Shown in pieces: positions 9,009-17,781 of a DNA stretch of 64,000 bases. The stretch comes from Rhizobium sp. Pop5 (lineage in GTDB: Bacteria; Pseudomonadota; Alphaproteobacteria; Rhizobiales; Rhizobiaceae). The translations under genes were made by a program, and so were the position numbers. Each line of letters begins with the position of its first letter. Position 1 is the stretch's first letter. Below the pieces are notes generated by a model that was not told where the DNA came from, made no database searches, and worked only from the letters and a program-made list of their open reading frames with translations. The stretch is taken from positions 124,001 through 188,000 of the forward strand of contig NZ_CP099401.1 of NCBI RefSeq assembly GCF_024721175.1, in the 5' to 3' direction.

Positions 9009-9522
9009 GCAACTGCTTGTCAACGCGGCCCGTAATTTCGGCGCGCGTTATGATTACGATATCGGCTATTTGGAAGCGATGGTGGCGCTCAGCGAGCGCG
9101 GCTTCCTCAAGCTCGCCCTTCTCACGCCCTTCACCCAGGAGCGTTTCGGCCTGCCGGCCGCGCCCTACTATGCGGCAAAATTCATTGCCGCCCGCGCCAT
9201 GGATTGCGGTTCCTGCGCGATGCTGATCATCCGCATGGCGGAAGAGGCGGGTGTCCGACCGGATGCCCTGGCGGCCATCGCTAGGCGGGGCCCGGCTGAT
9301 GCCGACATGCGGCTTGCGGCCGACTACGCCATGGCGGTCATCACGAATACGGGCGAGCTTCCCGCTCTTATCGAAACCGCAAGGGAGCGGTTTGGGGAAA
9401 AGGGGCTTTATGGCCTTGCCTCGGCGGTGACGGCCGGACAATTGTACCCGACATTGAAGCGCGGCGTCGGCGCGGCCTTGAGCTGCGAGATATTGCCCGC
9501 CGAGTTCCGGGAAACTGCATGA
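9001..9522 (+). CDS. Carboxymuconolactone decarboxylase (AhpD-like) family protein
   Basis: A 173-residue protein with a CGSC (CxxC) motif at residues 69-72 inside a helical core, as in AhpD-like members of the carboxymuconolactone decarboxylase family. Such proteins usually act as thiol-dependent peroxidases or reductants. ECF41 sigma factor genes are typically adjacent to a gene for a carboxymuconolactone decarboxylase, oxidoreductase or epimerase (the COE set). This gene overlaps the sigma gene by four bases and is the expected partner. Its true substrate is unknown. Confidence 0.8.
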   Translation: MFRQLLVNAARNFGARYDYDIGYLEAMVALSERGFLKLALLTPFTQERFGLPAAPYYAAKFIAARAMDCGSCAMLIIRMAEEAGVRPDALAAIARRGPADADMRLAADYAMAVITNTGELPALIETARERFGEKGLYGLASAVTAGQLYPTLKRGVGAALSCEILPAEFRETA

Positions 9523-10403
9523 TGATGGACCATGACAGGGATAAAGCGATGCCGCCGGCGCTGCGCCGGCGACTGGTGCGGCTTGCCTATCGCTATCTCG
9601 GCTCCGTCAGCGATGCGGAGGACATCGTCCAGGACGCCGCCATCAAGTTGCTGGCCAGCGACGATGTACGGGATCGCGATGCGTGGCTTGCGCGCGTCGT
9701 CACGAATGCTTCGCTCGACCGGCTGAGGCATCTGAAAGCGCGGCGCGAGACCTATATCGGCCCTTGGCTCCCCGAGCCGATCGTCGAGATCGAAGAAAGC
9801 CCCGGCGACAGGGAGCTCGACATATCCTTCGCTGTCATGCGGACACTTGAGACGCTTTCGCCGCTCGAGCGCGCCGCCTTTTTCTTGCACGACCTGTTCG
9901 GCATGGATTTCGAGACGGTCGCCGCCACACTCGGTCGCTCGCCGGCGGCGGTCCGCAAGCTCGCCTCGCGCGCCCGGCAGGCGGTAAAGGAGAGGCCGCC
10001 ACGTTTTTTAGCGAGCCAGACCGACATCGAGCGGCTGCTGATCGCAATCGGTCAAGCCGTCGAAACGGAAACTATCGACGGGCTCGCGGCCATGCTGACC
10101 GAGGACATAGAGCTGGTCTCCGACGGCGGCGGCAAGGTGGTCGCGGCGCTGCGGATGCTCTCAGGCCCGCCTGAGGTGGCGGCCTTCCTCATGCACATCG
10201 CGCGCAAGCCGCGCGCCGGCGGCTGGCATTTCACGCCGGTACAAGCGAATGGCGGCGCGGGGGTGCTGATTGGTTCCGAAGCCGGTCTCGACAGCTTTAT
10301 GGCCGTTGATCTTGATTCCGGAGGACGGATCGCCGGCATCTATCTTATCCGCAATCCGGACAAGCTCGTCCGCGTTTCCGCGAACGGCACACCGGCTGCG
10401 TGA
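9519..10403 (+). CDS. ECF41-family RNA polymerase sigma factor
   Basis: A 294-residue extracytoplasmic-function sigma factor with regions sigma-2 (residues ~18-75, including YLGSVSDAEDIVQDA) and sigma-4 (~105-157), plus a SnoaL-like C-terminal extension of about 120 residues. All three hallmark motifs of group ECF41 are present: WLPEP at 83-87 in the linker, DGGGK at 202-206 and NPDKL at 279-283. In this group there is no separate anti-sigma factor; the C-terminal domain itself modulates activity. The operon upstream has an exact ECF41-type promoter, so it is probably self-activated. The inducing signal is unknown. Confidence 0.93.
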   Translation: MMMDHDRDKAMPPALRRRLVRLAYRYLGSVSDAEDIVQDAAIKLLASDDVRDRDAWLARVVTNASLDRLRHLKARRETYIGPWLPEPIVEIEESPGDRELDISFAVMRTLETLSPLERAAFFLHDLFGMDFETVAATLGRSPAAVRKLASRARQAVKERPPRFLASQTDIERLLIAIGQAVETETIDGLAAMLTEDIELVSDGGGKVVAALRMLSGPPEVAAFLMHIARKPRAGGWHFTPVQANGGAGVLIGSEAGLDSFMAVDLDSGGRIAGIYLIRNPDKLVRVSANGTPAA

Positions 10404-10736
10404 ATTGTGGTGTTTTGCCGTCAGGTGACGTGAAGACCATTTGTGTTAAGGATTTGAAGTCGAAGCAAAATCTCTGGTCGTCAAGATTGAATTTAAAGGA
10501 CTTGCCCGTGCCGACAAATTCGCTGTCTGCGCTTGCTGCGACGACGTGTGAATTGTATCGGGTACGGCTTTAGTTCCATAAATACCCGATATGCCACATG
10601 ATTGAGATGACGTTCGGCGGTTCGGACACATTCAGGAGCAACTACAGGAAACGAGAACCGGCAAAGGCAGCTCAACAGCGCTATGGCATTTGTCATTCAT
10701 TTGCATTAACATCTCATCTGAAAGTCGGAGATCGCA
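10404..10736. other. Intergenic region with a 9-bp inverted repeat
   Basis: No convincing gene is present. A perfect 9-bp inverted repeat (TATCGGGTA at 10556-10564 and TACCCGATA at 10583-10591, 18-nt spacer) lies between the sigma operon and the toxin-antitoxin pair. It could be a stem-loop ending the sigma operon or a regulatory site; there is no T run. Confidence 0.45.
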
Positions 10737-11045
10737 ATGGCTGCAAATGCACTGGTACAAACTCGTATTGACGCCGAGATTCGGGATCGTGCCTCCGCAG
10801 TGCTTGGAAATATGGGGCTTACGGTATCGGACGCGGTTCGTATCTTGCTCACCCGGACAGCCAACGAGGGTGCGCTGCCGCTGGAGCTTCTTTCAGGCAG
10901 CGAGGCCCATGACGCTTGGTTTCGCGCCAAGGTACTTGAAGCGCTGAACGATACGCGACCGGACGTTTCGGACGATGAAGTCGAGACCCATTTTGCTGAA
11001 CGTAGAGCGGCCGCTCGCCTTAACGCGGGCGCGCGCAAATCGTGA
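10737..11045 (+). CDS. RelB/DinJ-family antitoxin
   Basis: A 102-residue protein whose first ~50 residues form a ribbon-helix-helix domain of the RelB/DinJ type (ALVQTRIDAEIRDRA, then GLTVSDAVRILLTRTANEG). The C-terminal half is charged and likely binds and neutralises the toxin. The ATG follows GGAG at good spacing, and the gene overlaps the toxin by four bases. Expected role: DNA-binding autorepressor and antitoxin of a type II module. Confidence 0.88.
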   Translation: MAANALVQTRIDAEIRDRASAVLGNMGLTVSDAVRILLTRTANEGALPLELLSGSEAHDAWFRAKVLEALNDTRPDVSDDEVETHFAERRAAARLNAGARKS

Positions 11046-11335
11046 AGCTCACCTGGTCTGCGTTCGCGTTATCGGATCGCGACGCCATCTTCACATACAT
11101 AGAAGCAGAAAATCCGGCCGCCGCCATTCTGGTCGACGAACGGATCGCTGCTGCCGTCCGTCGGTTGATAGATTTTCCAGCGAGCGGCCGTGTTGGCAGA
11201 ATCGCTGGCACCCGAGAACTGGTGATCAACGGCACGCCCTACGTCGCGGCGTATTCATTTAATGAAACAGCGGTCCGAATTCTTCGCGTTCTCCACGGTG
11301 CGCAGGAATGGCCAGATACTTTGCCAACGGGATAG
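11042..11335 (+). CDS. RelE/ParE-family toxin
   Basis: A 97-residue protein of the RelE/ParE superfamily that opens with the typical LTWSAFALSDRDAIFTYIE and contains RIAGTRELVING and a C-terminal VRILRVLHGAQEWP strand. It starts with GTG inside the antitoxin stop (4-bp overlap). The HGAQEWP ending favours the ParE branch (gyrase inhibition) over ribosome-dependent RelE endonucleases, but the sequence alone cannot settle this. The pair is intact and probably active. Confidence 0.88.
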   Translation: MKLTWSAFALSDRDAIFTYIEAENPAAAILVDERIAAAVRRLIDFPASGRVGRIAGTRELVINGTPYVAAYSFNETAVRILRVLHGAQEWPDTLPTG

Positions 11336-11437
11336 GCTTTTTTCTATGCTGAGGATAGTCGGGTCGCTGGTTCGTATCGGTTCAAGGCGGCGAATTTTCC
11401 TTAGTGCATGCAACAAAAACTGGTACTCAATAGATGA

Positions 11438-12315
11438 TTAAACAGCCTCTACCATTTTCGCTTCAATCCATCCGGCAAGGGTTTTAACGCCGGGATTTTG
11501 CCTGAGGTGATGAGCAATCCATAACTGCAATCTGTGCGGCCCGGGAGCGAACCCGAACGGAGCGACAAGATGTCCTGCGTTAACCTCGCGCTGAACCAGA
11601 TAGTGAGGCGCCATGGCAACACCCGCGCCGAAGGTAGCCGCTTGAAGCATGAGATAAAAATGCTCATATTCCTCCGCAATCTGGATTTCCGGAATTTTAT
11701 CTCCAACGGCTAGAAACCATTCTTCCCACGCTCCTTTCCGCGTCGCAGTGCCCAGAATTCTTGAGGATTTTAAATCCGAAGTGGATTTCATGGGATTCCG
11801 CAGGAGATATTCTGGGCTACAAACCGGCCCTATTTCCTCTCCGATCATATCGTGGATTACGACATCGTCGGGGGGGCATACATAGTGTTTCGGATCGCGA
11901 CGCTGATGCCGTCCCCTGCAAAATCTACTTCTCCGTAGTTCACGTTGAGACGGAAATGGACATCCGGGTTGAGTCCGCGGAATTCGGGCAATCTCGGAAT
12001 CAGCCAGTACTGCATGATCGTTGCCGAGCACGACAAGGTCAAAGGGCCAGCCGAAAGACGCGCTACCGCCAACTTAAGGGACCGGAACCCTTCGCTGAGT
12101 GTCTGCGCCATCTCGGCCCCCGCCGGCGTGGGCTCGGATGATTTCGAAAGGCGCCGGACTAACGTCGTCGCGTACAGGCGTTCCAACTCGCGAACGTGAC
12201 GGCTTATGGCGCCATGGCTCACATCGAGTTCTTGTGCGGCTTTCGTCATACTTCCCAGCCGTATCGTCGCTTCCAACGCGCGAAGAGCATGCAAGGGAAG
12301 ATTTGCATAGGACAT
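11438..12315 (-). pseudogene. LysR-family regulator with a frameshift in a C7 run
   Basis: The ATG at 12315 follows a perfect AGGAGG site and opens a GcvA-like LysR regulator: winged helix-turn-helix at residues ~5-65 (LHALRALEATIRLGSMTKAA), then the effector domain. The first frame stops at 11857. The rest of the effector domain (GEEIGPVCSPEYLLRNP through AGWIEAKM) continues in another frame down to 11438. The switch lies at 11870-11876, a run of seven G on the plus strand; one extra base would restore a ~292-residue protein. It is divergent from the RuBisCO-like cluster and is the natural candidate regulator. The frameshift could be real decay, slippage or a sequencing error. Confidence 0.8.
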
Positions 12316-12618
12316 TGATAGCCTCCTTACATACTGCACTAAGCAGGATCCCAAGACGATGTCAGCTTGATGCACATCAATGATGGTGTGAATTGCAGAC
12401 CGCTCGACGTTTTACACGGGAATACGCCACCGGCACAGGGATCGGCTAGCGTGGAAAAGCAACTCACCGGTCCATTTTTGTGTAATGATGTGATTCAAAC
12501 TCACACCAGGCGGCTTGCATTGTGCCTATTTTTAGGGGGCTGCGTGTGTATCATCGTCAGAACGATCATCGGCGTACGGAGGAGGGTCCGGTACGCTTTC
12601 GATCGAGGAGGAGATATC
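12316..12618 (+). promoter_or_regulatory. Divergent control region lysR / RuBisCO-like operon
   Basis: This noncoding stretch holds two dyads: TTGATG-CA-CATCAA at 12367-12380, a plausible LysR site close to the lysR start, and TGTGA-N7-TCACA at 12489-12505. A strong ribosome site (GAGGAGGAG) lies at 12605-12613 ahead of the GTG start. The same frame stays open upstream of 12619, but that part has no family resemblance and lacks a good start. Confidence 0.5.
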
Positions 12619-13881
12619 GTGACCAATGCAATGCGCCTCGAGGCTGACTATATCCTTGAGACATACATGCCACCGGAACAAGCTGCGGAAATAATTGCCG
12701 GCGAACAGTCGAGCGGTACGTTCGTCGCGGTTCCCGGCGAAACGCCCGAATTAAAGGCGTTGTCGGCCGCAAAAGTTGAATCCCTCGAGACCATCGCAAC
12801 GTACAATGCAGTTCCAGCTCTCGATGGTCGATATCCCACTGACGCCGCAATGCCTTTGCACCAGGTGAGGATGACGCTGTCCTGGCCTATTGCAACGGTT
12901 GGAACATCCCTTCCCAACCTTCTGGCCACAGTCGCCGGCAATCTTTTTGAACTTGCCTGTGTGACTGGCCTCAGGATTGTCGACATTCGGTTTCCGCCAC
13001 CGTATTTCCAGAAATACAAAGGTCCTGCCTTCGGGATCAAAGGCACTCGTGAACTAACCGGCGTTCAGACCGGACCGATGATCGGAACGATTATCAAGCC
13101 GAGTGTCGGCCTGACAGCTGAGCAAACCGCTTCTCTGGTCCAAGATCTTGTCGCTGGCGGTATCGATTTCATCAAGGATGACGAGCTGCAAAGCGATTCC
13201 TCAGTCTGCCCGTTTGAAGACCGCGTCGATCACGTGATGAAGGTTATCAACCAGGCCGCAGACCGCACGGGCAAGAAGACCATGTACGCGTTCAACTTGA
13301 CCGGCGACATGGATGAGATGCGCCGACGTCATGACAAGCTCGTCTCAGCTGGTGCAACATGCCTGATGGTGAGCCTGAACTCGGTCGGTATGGCGGGTTT
13401 TTTAGGTCTCAGATCGTTCAGTGAGCTGCCGATCCATGCCCATAGAAACGGCTGGGGTTACCTGACGCGTCATCATTCACTGGGCTGGTCTTATGTTGCA
13501 TGGCAGAAGATTTGGCGGCTGGCCGGCGTGGACCACATGCACGTCAACGGTGTCGACAACAAGTTTTCCGAAGACAATGACTCCGTCATCCGGTCGGCGC
13601 GTGAATGCCTGACTCCGATGTCGGCAGACAAGCCCTGCCTGGTCATGCCGGTGTTTTCGAGCGGGCAGACCGTGCGCCAGGCTCACGCCACGTATGCGGG
13701 CTTGCAGTCGGACGATCTGATCGTCACAGCCGGCGGTGGTATCGTCGCTCATCCGAACGGCCCCGCAGCAGGCGTTCAAGCTCTACGGGATGCCTACCAG
13801 GCAGCAATCTCGGGAGAAAGCCTCGAATCGGCTGCAGGACATAGCGATGTCTTGAGGCAAGCCATGGGACCGCGCGCATGA
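12619..13881 (+). CDS. RuBisCO-like protein (form IV)
   Basis: A 420-residue RuBisCO-like protein; the GTG at 12619 is chosen because GAGGAGG precedes it and homology begins there. Compared with RuBisCO, the metal and carbamate set is kept: GTIIKP (Lys160), then FIKDDE (Lys186, Asp188, Glu189), HRN (275-277), DHMH (305-308), Lys315, SSG (347-349) and AGGG (371-374). The second lysine of the KPK motif is serine (Ser162), which argues against CO2 fixation. RuBisCO-like proteins next to DUF1537 kinases are known as 3-oxo-isoapionate-4-phosphate decarboxylase (OiaX) or transcarboxylase/hydrolase (OiaT) in D-apiose catabolism. The kinase gene overlaps this stop by four bases, so a related decarboxylase on a phosphorylated 3-oxo acid is the best guess. 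Confidence 0.88.
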   Translation: MTNAMRLEADYILETYMPPEQAAEIIAGEQSSGTFVAVPGETPELKALSAAKVESLETIATYNAVPALDGRYPTDAAMPLHQVRMTLSWPIATVGTSLPNLLATVAGNLFELACVTGLRIVDIRFPPPYFQKYKGPAFGIKGTRELTGVQTGPMIGTIIKPSVGLTAEQTASLVQDLVAGGIDFIKDDELQSDSSVCPFEDRVDHVMKVINQAADRTGKKTMYAFNLTGDMDEMRRRHDKLVSAGATCLMVSLNSVGMAGFLGLRSFSELPIHAHRNGWGYLTRHHSLGWSYVAWQKIWRLAGVDHMHVNGVDNKFSEDNDSVIRSARECLTPMSADKPCLVMPVFSSGQTVRQAHATYAGLQSDDLIVTAGGGIVAHPNGPAAGVQALRDAYQAAISGESLESAAGHSDVLRQAMGPRA

Positions 13882-15245
13882 CCAGCGCCGTATCGCCTCT
13901 GCCTCCCGGCCCTTTGGTTTCCTTCTACGGCGACGATTTCACGGGATCGTCTGCTGCGATGGAAGCATTTGCCTGGCAAGGCATCAAGACGGTCCTTTTT
14001 CTCGATGTTCCATCGGCGGAACGTTTGGCAGAATTTTCCGATTACAGATGCATCGGTATCGCCGGGATAGCGCGCTCCAAGAGCCCGGCCTGGATGGAAG
14101 CCCAATTACCCGCGATCTTCGAACGTTTGGAAAAAACGGGCTCTCCCATCGTGCACTACAAGGTTTGTTCGACCTTCGATTCCTCGCCTCAGATTGGCTC
14201 CATAGGGAAAGCGGCTGAGCTGGGTGCGGAGCTGTTCCCGGGTCCAATCCCGATGTTGGTCGGCGATCTCGGCATGGGACGGATTCAGGTTTTCGGCCAT
14301 CTCTTCGCTCAAGCCAATGGCCAGTATTATCGGCTGGATCGTCATCCAACAATGGCCACCCATCCCTCGACACCAATGCAAGAATCGGACCTCGCCCGAC
14401 ACCTGGCGTCACAGACCAGTCTGCCTATATCGAATATAGATTTTCTCCAGCTGAAGGCGGGCGATCCGGCAGAGATCATCCGCCTGAACTCCCCAGATAA
14501 GTCGCAAATTTACTCGATCGATCTGCTCGATCAGGAGACGTTGCGTGCCGCAGGACAGGCCATCTGGACCATGGGCAGGGCGCAGAAGTTTGTTCTTGGC
14601 TCACAAGGTGTGGAAGCGGCGCTGGCGGCTTATTGGCGTTCGGAGGGTCTCTTGGATGAACTTCCGGTGGAAACCACGGTGCAGGCGGTCAACAGAATTG
14701 CTGTCGTGTCTGGTTCGGTTTCGCCCATGACTGCCGCGCAGATCGAGCACGCGACGTCTCATGGTTTCGAGGCAATCCGTCTCGATCTAAGTCGGGTGTC
14801 AGACCAGGATGCGTGGAATGCCGAAATTGATCTTGCCGTGCATAAATCCAAGGCCGCTCTGTCCGAGGGTCGCGACCCCCTCGTGTTTACAGCGAAGGGT
14901 CCCGAAGACCCCGCCGTCAAGCAGTTCAAAGCAAAATTCTACCATGACCGGACGACCGCGGAGGCCGCCAACGATCTCATTGGAAGCAGCCTTGGACAGA
15001 TACTCGACAGGCTGATCGAGGAAGCAGGATTAAACCGCGTGGTTCTGTCGGGAGGAGACACGTCTAGCCATGCTGCGTTGAGGCTCAAGATCGACGCCTT
15101 AACCAGTGTGGCGAAGCTTGCTCCAGGCGGTCCCCTATGCCGAGCTCATTCTGCAGACCCGTCCAGAGACGGAATCGAGATCGCGATGAAGGGCGGACAG
15201 GTGGGATCTGTCGGCTATTTCGCGGCGGCAAGAGACGGACAGTGA
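13878..15245 (+). CDS. DUF1537 four-carbon/branched sugar-acid kinase
   Basis: A 455-residue kinase of the DUF1537 family (OtnK, DtnK, OiaK). The N-terminal domain starts with FYGDDFTGSSAAMEAF near residue 15, the substrate-binding DDFTG motif. The C-terminal domain carries GGDTSSHAAL near 393 and KGGQVGS near 440, which bind ATP. It overlaps the RuBisCO-like gene by four bases, so the two are translated together. It probably phosphorylates the acid on which the RuBisCO-like protein then acts. OiaK (3-oxo-isoapionate kinase) is the closest known role; tetronate kinases are the alternative. Confidence 0.88.
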   Translation: MTSAVSPLPPGPLVSFYGDDFTGSSAAMEAFAWQGIKTVLFLDVPSAERLAEFSDYRCIGIAGIARSKSPAWMEAQLPAIFERLEKTGSPIVHYKVCSTFDSSPQIGSIGKAAELGAELFPGPIPMLVGDLGMGRIQVFGHLFAQANGQYYRLDRHPTMATHPSTPMQESDLARHLASQTSLPISNIDFLQLKAGDPAEIIRLNSPDKSQIYSIDLLDQETLRAAGQAIWTMGRAQKFVLGSQGVEAALAAYWRSEGLLDELPVETTVQAVNRIAVVSGSVSPMTAAQIEHATSHGFEAIRLDLSRVSDQDAWNAEIDLAVHKSKAALSEGRDPLVFTAKGPEDPAVKQFKAKFYHDRTTAEAANDLIGSSLGQILDRLIEEAGLNRVVLSGGDTSSHAALRLKIDALTSVAKLAPGGPLCRAHSADPSRDGIEIAMKGGQVGSVGYFAAARDGQ

Positions 15246-15327
15246 AAGTTTTGCCTCGCTCAGATCCGTAAGGACGGAGCGTGTGCCGGTGTATTGCCGG
15301 TAAATTTCGGAGTTAGGGAGGAATGGC

Positions 15328-16098
15328 ATGCCAGAACAGAATGAAACAAGAGTTGCACTCGTCACCGGTTCCGCAATGGGCATCGGGTTCGCGATTGCGA
15401 ATCAACTCGCCTTGGATGGCTTTGCGATTATCATTGCCGACATCAACAAGGAAGCCGCGGAAAAAGCTTCGGACGAACTGAGAGCCGCTAGGCTTAACGC
15501 GCAGTCAGTCGTGATGGATGTCGGCAGTCCAGCTTCGATCGCGGAGGCGTTCAAAGCTGTTGAGGCAGAACATGGTCGCTGCGATGTTCTCGTCAATAAT
15601 GCCGGCATCGCCAAGACATTTCCATTTATCGACTTTCCTTATGACAACTGGGCTGCAACGCTCAACATCAACGTAACTGGGTCACTGCTGTGTAGTCAGC
15701 ATGCCGCGCGGCTTATGCAGCGATTCGGTTGGGGCAGGATCATCAATATTGCATCTGTGGCGGGCGAACGTGCCGTGGGTCATGGCCGGACCGCATACGG
15801 CGTGTCAAAGGCGGCTGTTATCGGCCTGACCAGGCAGATGGCTGCCGAACTTGCGACTTACGGCATCACCAGCAATGCCGTTGCGCCCGGTCCCGTGGAC
15901 ACACCGCTGACCGAGGTTCTCCACTCTGCCGAGTTCAGGGCGACATACACGGCAGCCATTCCGGCCAAGCGTTACGGCAAGCCGAGCGAGATTGCGTCGA
16001 CCGTATCGTTTCTAGCGTCCGACGGCGCGAGCTACATTAATGGTGCGGTTATTCCCGTAGACGGTGGCTTTCTCGCCGCCGGGGCGCTGCCAACTTAG
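15328..16098 (+). CDS. Short-chain dehydrogenase/reductase
   Basis: A 256-residue classical SDR: TGSAMGIG near residue 14 (cofactor), an aspartate after strand 2 (ADIN, favouring NAD), NNAG near 90, serine in IASVAG, and YGVSK (catalytic Tyr and Lys) near 155-159. It ends with the typical INGAVIPVDGG. The ATG follows GGAGG at good spacing, 82 bp after the kinase. In this operon it probably oxidises a sugar or sugar acid before phosphorylation. The known apiose pathways use other families for the oxidation and oxidoisomerase steps, so its reaction is open. Confidence 0.85.
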   Translation: MPEQNETRVALVTGSAMGIGFAIANQLALDGFAIIIADINKEAAEKASDELRAARLNAQSVVMDVGSPASIAEAFKAVEAEHGRCDVLVNNAGIAKTFPFIDFPYDNWAATLNINVTGSLLCSQHAARLMQRFGWGRIINIASVAGERAVGHGRTAYGVSKAAVIGLTRQMAAELATYGITSNAVAPGPVDTPLTEVLHSAEFRATYTAAIPAKRYGKPSEIASTVSFLASDGASYINGAVIPVDGGFLAAGALPT

Positions 16099-16285
16099 GC
16101 GCGGATCGCCTCAGGAGAAACTACGGGCAGCTTTGGAACGAGCATTTGGGTGATGTGCCGCCATTTCGGGAGAGGAGCCCGCGGTTTCCGGCACATCGTC
16201 AACGACGAATACGCATGAATTCAACATTCAACCTAAAGCGACGTGCAATACCTGGGAGGTAGGGCGCGCAAAAGGGGTGTGCCTC

Positions 16286-17296
16286 ATGGAAATGCAATTC
16301 AGAGAAAGTCCTTCGTCAGTTCCGTTCTTCAAGACGATGCAAAAAGTGCCTGCCGGCATGATGTTGATCCCGCTTATACTTGGGGTCCTTATCAACACAT
16401 TTGCACCAGACGCGCTGCGAATTGGCGGCTTCACCCAAGCCTTGTTCAAGGACGGTGCGCTGGCTCTGATCGGCCTGCTGATTTTTGCAACCGGCGCGCA
16501 GATCACCGGCAGCCATAGCGGCAAGGCAGCCGCTGCCACCACCGGCGTGGTGCTGCTGTGCAAGACCCTCATACCTGCAGCGATTGCGGTTATTTTGGGC
16601 CTTATATTCGGGCTCGAAGGCTTCTGGGGAATCTCGATACTTGCGCTCCTCGCTATCATGGGCAATAGCAATGGCGCGCTATGGTTGGCTTTTGCGGGCG
16701 AGTATGGCGATGAGCGAGACACAGGCGCCTATGTCGCCAGCGCCTTCGATGATGGTCCGTTCCTCGCCTTGATCTTTTTGGGCGCTTCCGGCCTTGGTCA
16801 GATCCCGTTCATGGCTCTCGTTGCAGCAATCGTTCCTTTCGCTCTGGGCCTGATCGTCGGCGCTGTCGATCGCGAGTGGACCCGTGTGCTCGATAGCGTG
16901 CCGAGCATCACGATCCCGTTTATGTCCTTTGCCGTTGGAACCGGCATCAGCCTGGGCACAGTGCTGACGGGTGGCGTTCAGGGCCTGTTCCTAGGCGTTG
17001 CGGTCGTCGTTTTTACAGGTGGGCTCAATTACCTCGGCTATCGGTTTTTGTTACGCCGTGGTTCGAAGAGCGGCATTGGCTTCGCGGCAGGGACCACGGC
17101 TGGTAACGCTGTCGCCGTCCCTATGGCTGTGGCCGTGGCCGACCCCCGCTTCCTGCCGTTTGTCGAATCCGCCACCGCGCAAACTGCGACAGCAGTTCTG
17201 GTTACCGCCATCCTGGCACCAATCGTCGCGTCTTGGGTTCTCAAGCGCTCCGGCGGGCTTACTGTGCACGATCCGCTGGCCGCGGGTGTGGCGTAA
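16286..17296 (+). CDS. KdgT-type 2-keto-3-deoxygluconate permease
   Basis: A ~336-residue membrane protein of the 2-keto-3-deoxygluconate transporter family, with about ten hydrophobic helices and the family's glycine-rich segments (for example GNSNGALWLAFAGEYGD and GFAAGTTAGNAVAVP). The ATG at 16286 is chosen; a GTG nine bases upstream and an ATG six bases downstream are alternatives. It is a proton-coupled symporter type, and this member probably imports a sugar acid used by the RuBisCO-like/kinase pathway. It is separated from the upstream SDR by 187 bp and from the ABC transporter by a promoter. Confidence 0.85.
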   Translation: MEMQFRESPSSVPFFKTMQKVPAGMMLIPLILGVLINTFAPDALRIGGFTQALFKDGALALIGLLIFATGAQITGSHSGKAAAATTGVVLLCKTLIPAAIAVILGLIFGLEGFWGISILALLAIMGNSNGALWLAFAGEYGDERDTGAYVASAFDDGPFLALIFLGASGLGQIPFMALVAAIVPFALGLIVGAVDREWTRVLDSVPSITIPFMSFAVGTGISLGTVLTGGVQGLFLGVAVVVFTGGLNYLGYRFLLRRGSKSGIGFAAGTTAGNAVAVPMAVAVADPRFLPFVESATAQTATAVLVTAILAPIVASWVLKRSGGLTVHDPLAAGVA

Positions 17297-17781
17297 CGGG
17301 CCTCCTGAGGAAGGAAGGGGGTGCCCGGTTCCCCTCCTGAACCCACGTCATCGCACCAGTCAACGCGCTGCTAGCCAGCGGGTTTGAGAGAACGATCTTC
17401 AGGTCTGGGATCCTAATCAGGAGAAGCAAGAAGCGGGGGCTTAAGTCAGAGCCTTATGACATTTCATTGACATGTCAGTGGAATTTCACTATGATTTTAT
17501 AGGGAGATTTTGCGGACGGGGCAGGAAGTCGTTCGGTCCGGCTTAAAGTCTGAGACAATAAAAGAGGTCGCTACACTGGCACATCTGGATGTGGCGCAGC
17601 CTGGTAAGCTTAGACCGAAAGACGACATCGTGAGAGGTTGCCCAAGCGCCGTTGATGGCACTGCGGTCGCCACCGACCGGCTAGTCGTACTCGCCTGAGA
17701 AAAGCCTGACAAAACGGCAACGCCGATTTCGCGGCCATGCCCAAACAAATGTACATCATTCGTTGGAGGAGGAGCCGCGAC
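17297..17781 (+). other. Intergenic leader ahead of sugar ABC operon
   Basis: This 485-bp stretch contains a good sigma-70 promoter (17467-17495) and a ~280-nt untranslated leader before the ATP-binding gene. Short open frames on both strands here show no family resemblance and no ribosome site. No known riboswitch class was recognised, but the leader is long enough to hold a structured element. Confidence 0.5.
17467..17495 (+). promoter_or_regulatory. Sigma-70 promoter with overlapping palindrome
   Basis: TTGACA at 17467-17472 and TATGAT at 17490-17495 are separated by 17 bases, close to the consensus. A perfect 10-bp palindrome TGACATGTCA (17468-17477) overlaps the -35 box. That is where a repressor such as the GntR/FCD protein encoded at the operon end would block transcription. 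Which regulator binds is an inference. Confidence 0.65.

Noticed and set aside
17510..17698. 62-codon frame in the leader of the ABC operon
   Set aside because: No ribosome site and no resemblance; it lies directly behind a mapped-looking promoter and fits a leader better.
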